DNA from: an uncultured bacterium
Lineage (GTDB): Bacteria; Cyanobacteriota; Vampirovibrionia; Gastranaerophilales; Gastranaerophilaceae
Direction of reading: 5' to 3'
Length of the DNA: 64,000 bases
Assembly (NCBI GenBank): GCA_958366705.1
Contig: CATXCB010000002.1
Span: forward strand, 1 to 64,000
In this document: one piece after another, positions 8,083-17,040 of the stretch
Numbering within the stretch: position 1 is the first letter of the stretch
Layout: every line of letters begins with the position of its first letter
Translations under genes and position numbers: made by a program
Notes under the pieces: generated by a model
What the model was told of the DNA's origin: nothing
Databases searched by the model: none
Seen by the model: only the letters and a program-made list of their open reading frames with translations

Positions 8083-9183
8083 CTAAACTTTGTTCATGCC
8101 TGTACCGTGGTATATACCTCTCATCAGCTGTTCAAGTTCAGATTTGTTATCTGAATAAGTCAATGCTACTTCTTTAGATATCTTACCTTCATTGTACAAT
8201 TTGTAGATAGACATATTCATTGTTGTCATGTTGTTGAACGAACCGTTTTTAACAAGTTCATAAATTTGTTCAAGCTCATCTTTTTGAATAAAGTCTTTAA
8301 CTGTCGGTGTTACAACAAGAATTTCTGTAGCCGGACATCTTGTACCGCCGTCAATTGTCGGTATAAGTTTTTGAGAAATAGTTCCTCTTAAAGTGTTTGC
8401 AATTTGGTTTCTTACAAACGGTCTTTCATTTGGATCAAACAGGTTGATAATTCTGGCAACTGTTTGAACAGAATCGTTTGTGTGAATTGTAGATACTACG
8501 AGGTGACCTGTTTCAGCGGCTTTTAATGCAGATTCAACAGTTTCTCTGTCACGGATTTCACCGATAAATATAACATCAGGGTCTTGTCTTAAAGCGTATT
8601 TAACGCCGTCAGAGAATGATGGTGTGTCAATAAGAAGTTGACGTTGAGAAACAATAGATTTTTTATTTGAGAAAATAAATTCAACAGGGTCTTCAATTGT
8701 AACAATGTGTTTAGCTGTCGAAGCGTTGATATAATCAATCAAAGATGCAATGGTCGTAGATTTACCTGAACCTGTTGGCCCGGTAATAAGTACAAGACCA
8801 TTGTTAAAGCTTGCAAATTCTTCCAGTGTTGTTGGAAGAAATAATTCTTTGAATGTTTTAATGTAGTATGGAATTGCACGGATAACCATAGCTGTTTTTC
8901 CAAGCTGGCGACTCATATTAATACGAAAACGAGAACAGCCCGGAATTTCGTAAGAAAAGTCAATATCAAAGAATCTGGTAATTCTGTCTTTCAAGTGTTG
9001 AGGAGCAACTGTACGAATAACAAATTCCATATCTTCAGCTGTCAGAGGAGGTAAATTAATTCTCATAATTTGACCGGAAACTCTGATTGCAGGTCTTTCC
9101 CCTTCACATATGTGAGCATCTGATGCTCCAACAGAAACAGCCTGTCTTAGAAAATCTTCAATATAGAAATCGTTATTACTCAT
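8083..9183 (-). CDS. pilT: Type IV pilus retraction ATPase PilT
   Basis: This hexameric ATPase depolymerises type IV pili for twitching and DNA uptake. From ATG 9183 (RBS GAAGAGGAC) the protein has 366 residues. It has the PilT N-terminal PAS-like domain (DFLRQAVSVGASDAHI), Walker A GPTGSGKST with Lys141, an Asp box, Walker B DPDVIFIGEIRD and the His box STIHTND. The C-terminus lacks the exact AIRNLIRE motif of proteobacterial PilT. An upstream in-frame start at 9234 has no RBS. The gene is divergent from comEC. Confidence 0.93.
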   Translation of the reverse strand: MSNNDFYIEDFLRQAVSVGASDAHICEGERPAIRVSGQIMRINLPPLTAEDMEFVIRTVAPQHLKDRITRFFDIDFSYEIPGCSRFRINMSRQLGKTAMVIRAIPYYIKTFKELFLPTTLEEFASFNNGLVLITGPTGSGKSTTIASLIDYINASTAKHIVTIEDPVEFIFSNKKSIVSQRQLLIDTPSFSDGVKYALRQDPDVIFIGEIRDRETVESALKAAETGHLVVSTIHTNDSVQTVARIINLFDPNERPFVRNQIANTLRGTISQKLIPTIDGGTRCPATEILVVTPTVKDFIQKDELEQIYELVKNGSFNNMTTMNMSIYKLYNEGKISKEVALTYSDNKSELEQLMRGIYHGTGMNKV

Positions 9184-9270
9184 AAAGTCCTCTTCTTCAC
9201 CATACAGTATACCATTATTTTTAGTTTTGCACAACTATAATCTCTGTGGTATCATTCAGATGTTGGAATT

Positions 9271-11670
9271 ATGATTAAAAAAGAGCAAATTAGGGATTTT
9301 TTACAAAATAAAAATTTTGTGATGTTTTTCACAGCGTTAGTTTTTATGAGCGGTATTCTTGCTTGTTTTTACGGATTTGGAATTCTATTTGCAAGTTTTT
9401 TTACATTAGTGTTAATAGTCTTTTTGGTTTTTGATCTTTTTAGTGTAAAGCGAATCTTATTTTTAATTTTAGTTTTTTATTGCGGGTTTATCTTAACATT
9501 TTGTAAAATTAAAAATTATGATGAATTACTTTTAATAGCACCAATGCAGGCAGATTTTACAGGCAGAATAGTTAGTATTCCTAATTCTTCCGATAAAACT
9601 AGATTGAAGTTTTTTATGGATATAGAATCTGCAAATAAAGAACCTGTAAATGGTAAAACATTAGTTTTTCTCAGCGGTGAATCAAAGGTTTTAGCGGGTT
9701 TAAACATTGGTGAAACTATTTCATTGCATGGTGATTTAAGAAAACCTTTCTATTCTACAAATCCGTCACAATTTGATTATAGCGCCTATTTGAAAAATTT
9801 TAATACTTTTACGGTTTTATATTCTGATGGTGAAAATTTTAAAATTCTAAAAAATAAGGATACGGGACTAAAATGGAAAATTTTTCAATATTTAAATAAT
9901 ACAAGGAATAAAATCATAGAGCGGCATGGCAAATATTTAAAAAGTCCTAATCTGGAAATTTTAGGCGGAATTGTATTTGGGGATGATGCAGTTGCTCCTC
10001 CTGATTATATTAAGGATTCTTTTATAAATTCAGGGTTGCTGCATATTCTGGCGGCATCAGGAATGAATGTCGCGTTTATTTATACATTCTGGTTTTTTAT
10101 ATTAAAGTTTTTTGGGATTCCGTTCAAACCTCGAGTATTATCAGGAATGCTTGTAATTATTCTGTATACTTTGATGACAGGACTAGGAGCGTCTGTTGTC
10201 AGGGCAGCTCTTATGTTACTGTTTGTTCTTGCAGGAAAACTTATTGACAGGGATACTCATAGTGTTTCGCTATTATCACTGGTTGCGGTTTTGATGCTTA
10301 TTTACAATCCTGCTTATATAAATGATGTAAGTTTTCAATTATCATTTCTTGTTACTTTTGGTTTGTTGACTACGGCTCAGATATTTGCAGAAAAATTATC
10401 AGGTGTTCCAAATTGGATTAAGATACCTGTTTTGGTACCGCTGGTGGCTCAAATTTGGATTGCTCCGGTTCAGATGTTTTACTTTAATACATTTAGCCTT
10501 TATTCGATTTTTGCAAATATTACAACTGTTAGTTTACTGAGTGTTATAAGTTTTTGTGGGTTTGTAAGTTCTGTTTTTGCAATTATCCCTCCTGTCGCTG
10601 ATACAGTATGTATGTGCTTCGACTTTTTTATGAATTATTTGCTGAATGTTCTTGTATGGATATCAGATTTCTTTGCAAATTTACCGCACTGTCTTGTGCA
10701 GACAAGGCATCCTGATATCTGGCAATTGGTATTATATTACTCAATGCTTTTGGCTGTGACCTGCTTAATTAAATATAATCAGTATAAAAAGACGTTATTT
10801 GTCATTTTAGTTTTAGGTTTTGCACTGATCTGTACCGGCATAAAGCCGGTCTCAAATGAGCTTGAAATTATTGCTTTTGATGTAGGAAATGCGGATTCTT
10901 TTCTTATTAAAACTCCGCAAAATAAATATTTCTTTGTGGATACCGGAAAGGCTCCATATAAAAGCGGAAATTCACAGGCTAAAATTATTATGCTGAAATA
11001 TTTGAAAGACAGAGGTATAAAAAATTTAGAGGGGATTATTGTTACTCACTTTGATAATGACCATTCCGGCGGAGTTGTGGATTTTTTACAAAGTGTTAAT
11101 GTTAAGACTTTATATTTAAATTCTATGGATGAATCGACGCGAACTGCAAAAAATATTTTTAAAGTGGTTAAGGATTCAGGTCAAAATGTTGAATTTGTTA
11201 AAAATAACTCGGAGATTTATACCGAACCTGATTTTAAATTGAGTGTTTACAAAGCTTGTATTGATGGGAAAAACAAAGATAATGACTCTTCTACAATTGC
11301 ACTTTTAAGTTATAAAAAATTTGACATGCTTTTTATGGGGGACGCAGGTGTTAAAACATTTACAAAAATCAGAAATTATATTCCGCATAATGTTGAAGTT
11401 TTAAAAGTAGGACATCATGGCGGTGCTAAAGTTGTAGATAAGTCAATGTTGAACCATTTAGGAAATACTGTATCATTGATTTCAACAGGAGTAAATTATT
11501 TTGGGCATCCAAATCAGGGGACTCTTGATTTGCTGCGCGAAACAAATATTTTAAGGACTGATTCGTTGAATTCTATAAAAATTTCATCGAATGGAAATTT
11601 GTATAAAATTTATTCATATGATATCCATGATAAAAAATATAAAATCAAAGAAAATTTTTATTCAAAATAG
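9271..11670 (+). CDS. comEC: DNA uptake channel protein ComEC/Rec2
   Basis: ComEC moves single-stranded DNA across the inner membrane during transformation. The order is complete for the family: N-terminal membrane helices (residues 15-75), an OB/DUF4131-like region (residues 95-170), the competence domain with many TM helices (about 230-530, with the conserved HILAASGMNVAFIY), and a C-terminal metallo-beta-lactamase domain. The latter has the motif THFDNDHSGG with H593, D595, D597 and H598, and later LKVGHHG. The length of 799 residues is typical. It is divergent from pilT with 87 bases between the starts, which fits a competence locus. Confidence 0.93.
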   Translation: MIKKEQIRDFLQNKNFVMFFTALVFMSGILACFYGFGILFASFFTLVLIVFLVFDLFSVKRILFLILVFYCGFILTFCKIKNYDELLLIAPMQADFTGRIVSIPNSSDKTRLKFFMDIESANKEPVNGKTLVFLSGESKVLAGLNIGETISLHGDLRKPFYSTNPSQFDYSAYLKNFNTFTVLYSDGENFKILKNKDTGLKWKIFQYLNNTRNKIIERHGKYLKSPNLEILGGIVFGDDAVAPPDYIKDSFINSGLLHILAASGMNVAFIYTFWFFILKFFGIPFKPRVLSGMLVIILYTLMTGLGASVVRAALMLLFVLAGKLIDRDTHSVSLLSLVAVLMLIYNPAYINDVSFQLSFLVTFGLLTTAQIFAEKLSGVPNWIKIPVLVPLVAQIWIAPVQMFYFNTFSLYSIFANITTVSLLSVISFCGFVSSVFAIIPPVADTVCMCFDFFMNYLLNVLVWISDFFANLPHCLVQTRHPDIWQLVLYYSMLLAVTCLIKYNQYKKTLFVILVLGFALICTGIKPVSNELEIIAFDVGNADSFLIKTPQNKYFFVDTGKAPYKSGNSQAKIIMLKYLKDRGIKNLEGIIVTHFDNDHSGGVVDFLQSVNVKTLYLNSMDESTRTAKNIFKVVKDSGQNVEFVKNNSEIYTEPDFKLSVYKACIDGKNKDNDSSTIALLSYKKFDMLFMGDAGVKTFTKIRNYIPHNVEVLKVGHHGGAKVVDKSMLNHLGNTVSLISTGVNYFGHPNQGTLDLLRETNILRTDSLNSIKISSNGNLYKIYSYDIHDKKYKIKENFYSK

Positions 11671-11691
11671 GTTTATAAATTTCTCATAAAC

Positions 11692-11719
11692 TTGACATGA
11701 TTATCGTATTTTTTACACT
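11692..11719 (+). promoter_or_regulatory. Candidate sigma-70 promoter for the transglycosylase gene
   Basis: TTGACA at 11692-11697 is followed after 16 bases by TACACT at 11714-11719. If used, it gives a leader of about 195 bases before the TTG start at 11922. No known riboswitch could be identified in that leader. Confidence 0.45.
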
Positions 11720-11921
11720 AAATGTTAAGCTTGTGAAATTAGCTCTATGTAAGGTTTTTGGCTGGTTGTGTTTTTTATAAAAAGGTAGCAGGGGTTGAAA
11801 TTTTAAATTTTTGTAATATTATAAGTACATAATCATATTCAAAAAGATGAAAATCTTAGAAAAAATAAGAGCAAAAAAGTAGTCTTTGAGAATTTACAAT
11901 TTACAACTAGAGGATTACATT

Positions 11922-12578
11922 TTGAAAAAATTATTACTATTCACTATTGCATTAGTGTTCATGTGTTGTACACAAGTGCAGGCAGCCAATGTAAGTACAG
12001 TGAAGGCAGCGATAGTAAAACATTCTATCGAAATGGGCGTAGATCCAGCAATCGCATTAAGTATTGCAAAAACAGAATCAGGTTTTAGACACGAAGCAAG
12101 AAGTTCACATGGAGCTGTAGGTGTCTTTCAACTTATGCCTTCAACCGCAAGAAGAATGGGCTTAAACCCTTATTCCATGGATGATAATATCAAAGGCGGA
12201 ATTATGTATTACAAATCCATGTATAAAATGTTTGGTTCAATGGAATTAGCTTTAGCGGCATACAATGCAGGGCCGGGTAATGTTAAAAAATACCGTGCAG
12301 TTCCTCCATTTAGCGAAACAAGACGTTTTGTTGCAAAGATAATGACTGATTATAGACATTATAAAGCAAATCCGGACCCTGCAATGATTGCAGCTAGAAA
12401 AAATCCGGCTGTTGCGGGGACAAATCCTGCAGGTCTAACAAAGATGGTTGCAAAAGCTCCTGCTAAAAATGCTCCATTGCCGGTTGTTAGAATTGAAGAA
12501 GCGAGAAAGTTAAATGCTGAACTTGTTAAAGAACTTCCTATGGAAGTTGAATTAAAATCACAATCAGTTGCGATTTAA
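11922..12578 (+). CDS. Secreted lytic transglycosylase (SLT domain)
   Basis: It cleaves peptidoglycan between MurNAc and GlcNAc to give anhydro-muropeptides. From TTG 11922 (RBS AGAGGA, 6-base spacer) the protein has a signal peptide (MKKLLLFTIALVFMCCTQVQA) and an SLT domain. The catalytic Glu52 is in AKTESGF, followed by GAVGVFQLMPSTA and ALAAYNAGPGNV. The C-terminal 70 residues (Ala/Pro/Lys rich) look disordered. The upstream TTG at 11886 has no RBS and would bury the signal peptide. It is likely monocistronic: own promoter candidate and own terminator. Confidence 0.88.
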   Translation: MKKLLLFTIALVFMCCTQVQAANVSTVKAAIVKHSIEMGVDPAIALSIAKTESGFRHEARSSHGAVGVFQLMPSTARRMGLNPYSMDDNIKGGIMYYKSMYKMFGSMELALAAYNAGPGNVKKYRAVPPFSETRRFVAKIMTDYRHYKANPDPAMIAARKNPAVAGTNPAGLTKMVAKAPAKNAPLPVVRIEEARKLNAELVKELPMEVELKSQSVAI

Positions 12579-12597
12579 TTTTTAACTTAAGTTTAAA

Positions 12598-12628
12598 AAA
12601 GAGCCGGTATTTATTCGGCTCTTTTTTT
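12598..12628 (+). terminator. Intrinsic terminator after the transglycosylase gene
   Basis: GAGCCG (12601-12606) pairs with CGGCTC (12616-12621), flanked by A residues upstream and seven T residues downstream. Confidence 0.85.
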
Positions 12629-12649
12629 ATGTGATTTTTCGGACAATAT

Positions 12650-13498
12650 TTATAATTTGCCGAATTTAATTATATTAAATAATGAATATTGTTTCTTCTT
12701 TCCTTTTTGTCTGATTTTGAATATTGATATGCCAAATATTTTGAATCGGTATGTTTTTGGCTCGTGGGAAGATATGTCGATATTGTTTTCTTTAATGAAC
12801 TCGCAGGCTTTTTTGTGTGCATAAATGCTGTCATTGCTTGCTTTTTTATCTCGCTGCTTAACTGTTGAGTTTCCTCTTCTTCTGTAATAATAGTAAGTGT
12901 TTGGAACTGTTACTATTTGTTCTAGAAAATATATTACCTGTGGTGTGTAAATGCAATCTTCAAATATTATCCCCTCTTCAAATTTAATTCCGCTATTTTT
13001 TAACGATGTATTTCTATAAATCTTGTTCCAACAATAAGATTTTTCTGGAATGTCGCATAATTCAAATTTAAGATTTTTATCTTTTGTGACTATTTCTTGG
13101 TCAAAAGATAGAAAATTTCTTTTGTGATATGTATGACAGCTGTAAATTCCGGCTGCTGCTATATCCGAGTTTGTTCTTCTTGCTGCCTTGTATAATTTTT
13201 CATAGAAATCCGGGTCAACCCAATCATCAGAATCTACAAAACCGATATATTCACCTTTTGCAATTTCTACGCCTTTGTTTCTCGCGGCTGATTGACCTGA
13301 ATTTTTCTGATTTATTAATACAATTCTAGAGTCTTTATTTTTGTACATTTCCAAAATTTTCAAAGAGTTATCTGTGGAGCCGTCATTGATGCATATAATC
13401 TCTATCTCTTTCAGTGTTTGATTTATCAGGCTATCCAGACATTTATTTATGTATTTTTCAACATTATAAACCGGTACAATAATTGAAACTTTTATCAT
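12650..13498 (-). CDS. Family 2 glycosyltransferase
   Basis: It transfers a sugar from a nucleotide sugar onto a surface glycan. The GT-A fold is plain: VSIIVPVYNVEKYI at the N-terminus, INDGSTDNS near residue 38, GEYIGFVDSDDWV with the DxD metal site near 90, and a later FEEGIIFEDC. ATG 13498 follows AAGGAGCC; the longer frame has no RBS. The C-terminal tail (YRFKIFGISIFKIRQKG) resembles the short tail found on many capsule and LPS enzymes. A related motif (KIYNICGIKLSRR) opens the glycerophosphotransferase at 22886. It is divergent from an XRE regulator. Confidence 0.88.
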   Translation of the reverse strand: MIKVSIIVPVYNVEKYINKCLDSLINQTLKEIEIICINDGSTDNSLKILEMYKNKDSRIVLINQKNSGQSAARNKGVEIAKGEYIGFVDSDDWVDPDFYEKLYKAARRTNSDIAAAGIYSCHTYHKRNFLSFDQEIVTKDKNLKFELCDIPEKSYCWNKIYRNTSLKNSGIKFEEGIIFEDCIYTPQVIYFLEQIVTVPNTYYYYRRRGNSTVKQRDKKASNDSIYAHKKACEFIKENNIDISSHEPKTYRFKIFGISIFKIRQKGKKKQYSLFNIIKFGKL

Positions 13499-13552
13499 AT
13501 TGGCTCCTTTTTCTTTGTAATAATTGTATTTTTCATCATAAATTACTAGTAG

Positions 13553-13575
13553 TACATGTACATTATACATGTATA
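13553..13575. promoter_or_regulatory. Candidate operator, two TACATGTA palindromes
   Basis: TACATGTA occurs at 13553-13560 and 13566-13573, 13 bases start to start. The second is part of the perfect 12-base palindrome TATACATGTATA (13564-13575). It lies between the glycosyltransferase start (13498, minus) and the XRE regulator start (13664, plus), as expected for a site bound by that regulator. Confidence 0.45.
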
Positions 13576-13663
13576 GCTTTGAATATCAATATATTTTTAT
13601 AAGTGTAGGTTTGTTATTAGTTTGGAATATAGAATATAAAATTGTTAAAAAAGAAAGAATGTT

Positions 13664-13984
13664 ATGAACTTAAAAGAAAATCTTGGCAAAAATATTCAAA
13701 AATATAGAAAGCTTAACAAGTTAACTCAAGAAAAGTTGGCAGAAGTGGTTGATGTCGATATAAATAGTATAAGTTCTATTGAGAGAGGGCGCTATTTCCC
13801 TACTCCGGATAACCTTGTAAAAATTTCAGAAGCGCTAAAAGTTTCTCTTGCAGATTTGTTCACTTTTCATTCGTTTGAGAGTTGCGAAGATTATGAAAAT
13901 GAAATAAAAAATAACATAAATTTAATAAAACAAGATATCTCAAAACTCTCTGCTGTAAATGCTTTTATCAAAAATATTTTGTAA
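13664..13984 (+). CDS. XRE-family helix-turn-helix regulator (106 aa)
   Basis: The N-terminal HTH_3 domain (residues 7-62) contains LTQEKLAEVVDVDINSISS, the recognition helix region, followed by IERGRYFPTPDNLVKISEAL. A 40-residue helical tail follows. A second protein of the same size and layout is encoded at 22447-22770, also head-to-head with a surface-polymer gene. It likely represses its own promoter and the divergent glycosyltransferase (inference from arrangement). Confidence 0.85.
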   Translation: MNLKENLGKNIQKYRKLNKLTQEKLAEVVDVDINSISSIERGRYFPTPDNLVKISEALKVSLADLFTFHSFESCEDYENEIKNNINLIKQDISKLSAVNAFIKNIL

Positions 13985-14142
13985 AAATTATCTTAAAATT
14001 TTGGTATTCTTTTCTGTTAATATTTGTAAAATTATTCACTAGGACTAGTTAAAAAGGATTATTATTTTTATCCTTTTGTGGTATATATAATTTGTACATA
14101 AATGAATTATATTTAATATAGTTCAGTAGATTGGAGGAAATA

Positions 14143-15867
14143 ATGTCTGTAGGTCAATTTGTTTTTATGTTGCATAGTCACCTTCCTTACTATAGAAAAG
14201 CAGGGATGTGGCCGTTCGGTGAAGAAAATCTTTATGAATGTATGGCAGAAACATATGTTCCGCTTCTTAACGCAATTTCAGAATTGTATGACGAAGGTAT
14301 TAAAGCTAAATTAACAGTGGGTATTACTCCAATTTTGGCTGAACAATTGAACGATGAACATTTAAAAAATGGTTTTGTTGAATATCTTGATTCAAGAATC
14401 AAGAGTGTTTCTAAAGATTTGGATAGATATCCTGACCCAAAAGTTCCTCATTCTCAACATCTTAAATATTTAGCAAAATATTATTTTGACTGGTTCAATA
14501 ATATTAAAGATTCATTTGTTAATAAGTATGGTATGGATTTGATTGCGGCATTCAAAAAATTCCAAGACTTGGGTTGTATTGAGATAACAACTTCCGGTGC
14601 AACACATGGATTTTCTCCTCTACTAGCTACTGACAATAACCTGAATGCTCAATTTAAAGTTGGTTCTGATACTACAAAAAGATTGTTTGGAAAAAAGGCT
14701 CGCGGCTGCTGGTTACCGGAATGTGCATATAGACAAGGTTATGAATATGTTGGTAAAGATGGTCAAAAACACTGGAGACCTGCAATTGAAGTAACTTTGC
14801 AAAATAATGATATAGAATACTTCTTTACGGAATCTCATGTAATTGAGGGTGGAAATTCTATCGGATGCCGCCGTGTTGTTGGTGTTTATGGCAACATTGA
14901 ATATATTCCTCTTCCAGAAAGAGAACCTACCGGATATGATACATATTCTGCATACTGGCTTCCTGATGCCCAAGTTGCTGTTATGGGAAGAAATGATAGA
15001 GCCGGTTATCAGGTGTGGTCAGCTGCTGATGGTTATCCTGGAGATGGATGTTTTAGAGAATTCCATAAAAAAGATGATAAGTCAGGTATGAATTACTGGA
15101 GAATTACTTCCCCAACAACTGATTTAGGAGATAAAATGTTGTATGATCCTGTGTTGGCGTTGAATAAAATTAATGAAAACTCTGATCACTATACTACAAT
15201 GTTGTACCATTTATTGAATGATTACAAAAATTCTCACAATGGAAAAGAAGGTTTGATTATGGTATCTTTCGATACTGAATTGTTCGGTCACTGGTGGTTT
15301 GAAGGGGTTGAATTTATTAAGCAGGTTATTAAAAAATTCAATCAATACTTACCTCAAGTTGAAAGAATGACAGCAGGAGAATACTTACATGCTCATCCTC
15401 CAGTTGAAGCTATTCAAATTCCTGAATCTTCCTGGGGACAAGGCGGACACTTCTATGTATGGAATAACCATTTAACTGAATGGATGTGGCCAATTATTCA
15501 TTCTTGTGAAAAACGAATTACTTCTATTGTTGATAATTATCAAGATATTCCGGAAGATAAATTACTTCATAGAGCATTAAATCAACTTGCAAGAGAAAAT
15601 CTATTGTTGCAAAGTTCTGATTGGCCGTTCTTGATTACAACATGGCAGGCTAAAGATTATGCTACAGATAGATTTAGAGAACATGTTGATAGATTTGAAT
15701 TTATTGCGGATATGATTGAAAGCGGAAATATCAATGAAGAGGAATTAAAACAAATCGAAAGTATTGATAACTGCTTCCCTGTAATAGATTACAGAGTTTA
15801 TCAGTCAATTGAAGAAGGTGTAATTCCACAGCAATCTAAAAAGCTTGCACCTTTGTATAAAGACTAA
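14143..15867 (+). CDS. Glycoside hydrolase family 57, 1,4-alpha-glucan branching enzyme
   Basis: GH57 branching enzymes form alpha-1,6 branches in glycogen. Visible family features are the N-terminal LHSHLPY (residues 9-15), GATHGFSPLL, GCWLPECAY with the catalytic Glu region, and SFDTELFGHWWFEG with the catalytic Asp. A C-terminal helical segment includes LTEWMWPIIHSCE. The 574 residues fit the family. ATG 14143 has GGAGG 5 bases upstream; the TTG at 14131 overlaps that site. No other glycogen gene is adjacent. Substrate specificity is inferred from motifs. Confidence 0.88.
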   Translation: MSVGQFVFMLHSHLPYYRKAGMWPFGEENLYECMAETYVPLLNAISELYDEGIKAKLTVGITPILAEQLNDEHLKNGFVEYLDSRIKSVSKDLDRYPDPKVPHSQHLKYLAKYYFDWFNNIKDSFVNKYGMDLIAAFKKFQDLGCIEITTSGATHGFSPLLATDNNLNAQFKVGSDTTKRLFGKKARGCWLPECAYRQGYEYVGKDGQKHWRPAIEVTLQNNDIEYFFTESHVIEGGNSIGCRRVVGVYGNIEYIPLPEREPTGYDTYSAYWLPDAQVAVMGRNDRAGYQVWSAADGYPGDGCFREFHKKDDKSGMNYWRITSPTTDLGDKMLYDPVLALNKINENSDHYTTMLYHLLNDYKNSHNGKEGLIMVSFDTELFGHWWFEGVEFIKQVIKKFNQYLPQVERMTAGEYLHAHPPVEAIQIPESSWGQGGHFYVWNNHLTEWMWPIIHSCEKRITSIVDNYQDIPEDKLLHRALNQLARENLLLQSSDWPFLITTWQAKDYATDRFREHVDRFEFIADMIESGNINEEELKQIESIDNCFPVIDYRVYQSIEEGVIPQQSKKLAPLYKD

Positions 15868-16127
15868 ATTGTTATTCTAAGGGCATTTTATCATGCCTGC
15901 GAATCTCAAAATAAATAAGTTTTTTACAATTCATTTCAATAAGCCTTGGCATAAGTCAGGGCTTTTTATTGTGTTAAAGCATAAACTTTTTATTCTTAAA
16001 TATAAATTGAGGATATTTTTTTGTAATTTGCTAGATGAAAAGATTATTTATACATTTTTACAAAATAAAAAAAAGTGCTTGCATTTTAAAATTTAGCAAA
16101 TATAATAAAAAGGTAGCCAAAATAAAT

Positions 16128-16205
16128 GGGAGCGTAGCTCAGTTTGGTTAGAGCGCATGCCTGTCACGCATGAGGTCGCGAGTTCGAGCCTCGTCGTTCC
16201 CGCCA
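16128..16205 (+). tRNA. tRNA-Asp (GTC)
   Basis: The acceptor stem GGGAGCG pairs with CGTTCCC. The anticodon stem-loop reads GCATGCCTGTCACGCATG's core with anticodon GTC. The T loop is TTCGAGC, the discriminator base is G (an Asp identity element), and CCA is encoded. A terminator follows at once. Confidence 0.96.
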
Positions 16206-16213
16206 TTTAAAAT

Positions 16214-16241
16214 AAAAAGTCACCTGATGGTGACTTTTTTA
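16214..16241 (+). terminator. Intrinsic terminator after tRNA-Asp
   Basis: AAAAAGTCACC (16214-16224), loop TGAT, GGTGACTTTTTT (16229-16240): an 11-base stem with a T run. Confidence 0.9.
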
Positions 16242-16280
16242 TTTGCTAATTTGCAAATTCGTTTTTCATTGGAGGTTATT

Positions 16281-16826
16281 ATGGATGAAGTAAGAATTGA
16301 TGTTAGGAATCAAACGCCTGAAAGAATTGCAGAAGTGAAACGTAGTACTGAATTGTGTTTTAAAATCGGTCAAACAATGCCCACCAGTCCAGAATGTCAG
16401 CAACTTATTAATGAACTTTTTAATAATACCTTAGGAGAGGGGACCAGAATAAACCCTCCGATTTATGTGATTTTAGCAGATAAAGTTAAAATTGGTAAAA
16501 ATGTAGTTATAATGAATGGTTTTCAGTGTATGTCTGCAGGTGGTTTGACCATTGAAGATGATACTATGATTTCTTTAAACTGTACAATAGTAACAAATAA
16601 TCATGATGTATACGAGAGAAATATTATTACATGTAAGCCTGTTCATATTAAAAGAAATGTATGGATAGGTGTAAATGTAACGATTTTGCCAGGGGTTACT
16701 ATTGGAGAAAATGCAGTGGTTGGTGCTGGTGCTGTTGTAACAAAAGATGTTCCGGATAATGCTGTTGTTGTTGGTAATCCTGCAAAAGTTATTAAATATC
16801 TGGATGCAGAAAAATTTAAAAGCTGA
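16281..16826 (+). CDS. Hexapeptide-repeat sugar O-acetyltransferase (Maa/LacA type)
   Basis: These trimeric left-handed beta-helix enzymes move acetyl from acetyl-CoA to a sugar hydroxyl. Residues 1-55 form the helical Mac domain. From about 60 the [IV]GxxxxI hexapeptides are regular: IGKNVVI, IEDDTMI, WIGVNVTILPGVTIGENAVVGAGAVVTKDV in part, and VVGNPAKVIK closes the helix. The catalytic His is in TNNHDVYER. ATG 16281 has GGAGG 6 bases upstream; the extended frame would run through the tRNA. It ends with TGA, which shows that TGA is a normal stop in this genome. Confidence 0.9.
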   Translation: MDEVRIDVRNQTPERIAEVKRSTELCFKIGQTMPTSPECQQLINELFNNTLGEGTRINPPIYVILADKVKIGKNVVIMNGFQCMSAGGLTIEDDTMISLNCTIVTNNHDVYERNIITCKPVHIKRNVWIGVNVTILPGVTIGENAVVGAGAVVTKDVPDNAVVVGNPAKVIKYLDAEKFKS

Positions 16827-16835
16827 TAACTTTTG

Positions 16836-16990
16836 TTATATATTTTCTAGTTCAATGTCATGATGAGTTTTAATTTGAGTAAAGTGTTTAGGACTCATTT
16901 GTTTCATTTTACATATTATTCGTTTAGCTAAGTTGCAGGAATAGTCAAACTCTCTGTCAAAAATAATCAAACCATGTGTCCTTTTATATA
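16836..16990 (-). pseudogene. Possible degraded reading frame downstream of the JAMM-like gene
   Basis: Directly after the stop of the JAMM-like gene the same strand has a 25-codon frame (MKYWHKTKMALTGHDNYAYI...). This overlaps a second open stretch without a start, which includes IIFDREFDYSCNLAKRIICK and ends at TAA 16836. The first echoes the end of the upstream protein (GMKYYTNF versus MKYWHKTK), so this may be an old duplicated 3' end with frameshifts. The segment includes TAATCAAACCATGTG (16964-16978), which recurs near 39843. Confidence 0.3.
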
Positions 16991-17040
16991 GGCATAATTA
17001 TCGTGCCCGGTCAATGCCATCTTTGTTTTATGCCAATACT

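Noticed and set aside
11720..11800. c-di-GMP riboswitch
   Set aside because: Only a GGTAGC(A)GGGGTT-like piece is seen; the conserved first half of the aptamer is missing.
14050..14078. Terminator after the XRE gene
   Set aside because: AAAAGGAT/ATCCTTTT can pair, but the loop is long and the T run ends at once; too weak to list.
14713..14973. Minus-strand frame inside the GH57 gene
   Set aside because: Antisense to a gene with clear family motifs, with no RBS or coding character.
15893..16096. 67-codon frame between the GH57 gene and tRNA-Asp
   Set aside because: No RBS, composition of random AT-rich sequence (Lys/Phe/Ile), and it spans a weak terminator-like hairpin (AAGCC...GGCTT near 15940-15966).
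16170..16280. Upstream extension of the acetyltransferase
   Set aside because: It would start inside tRNA-Asp and cross its terminator; ATG 16281 has a good RBS.
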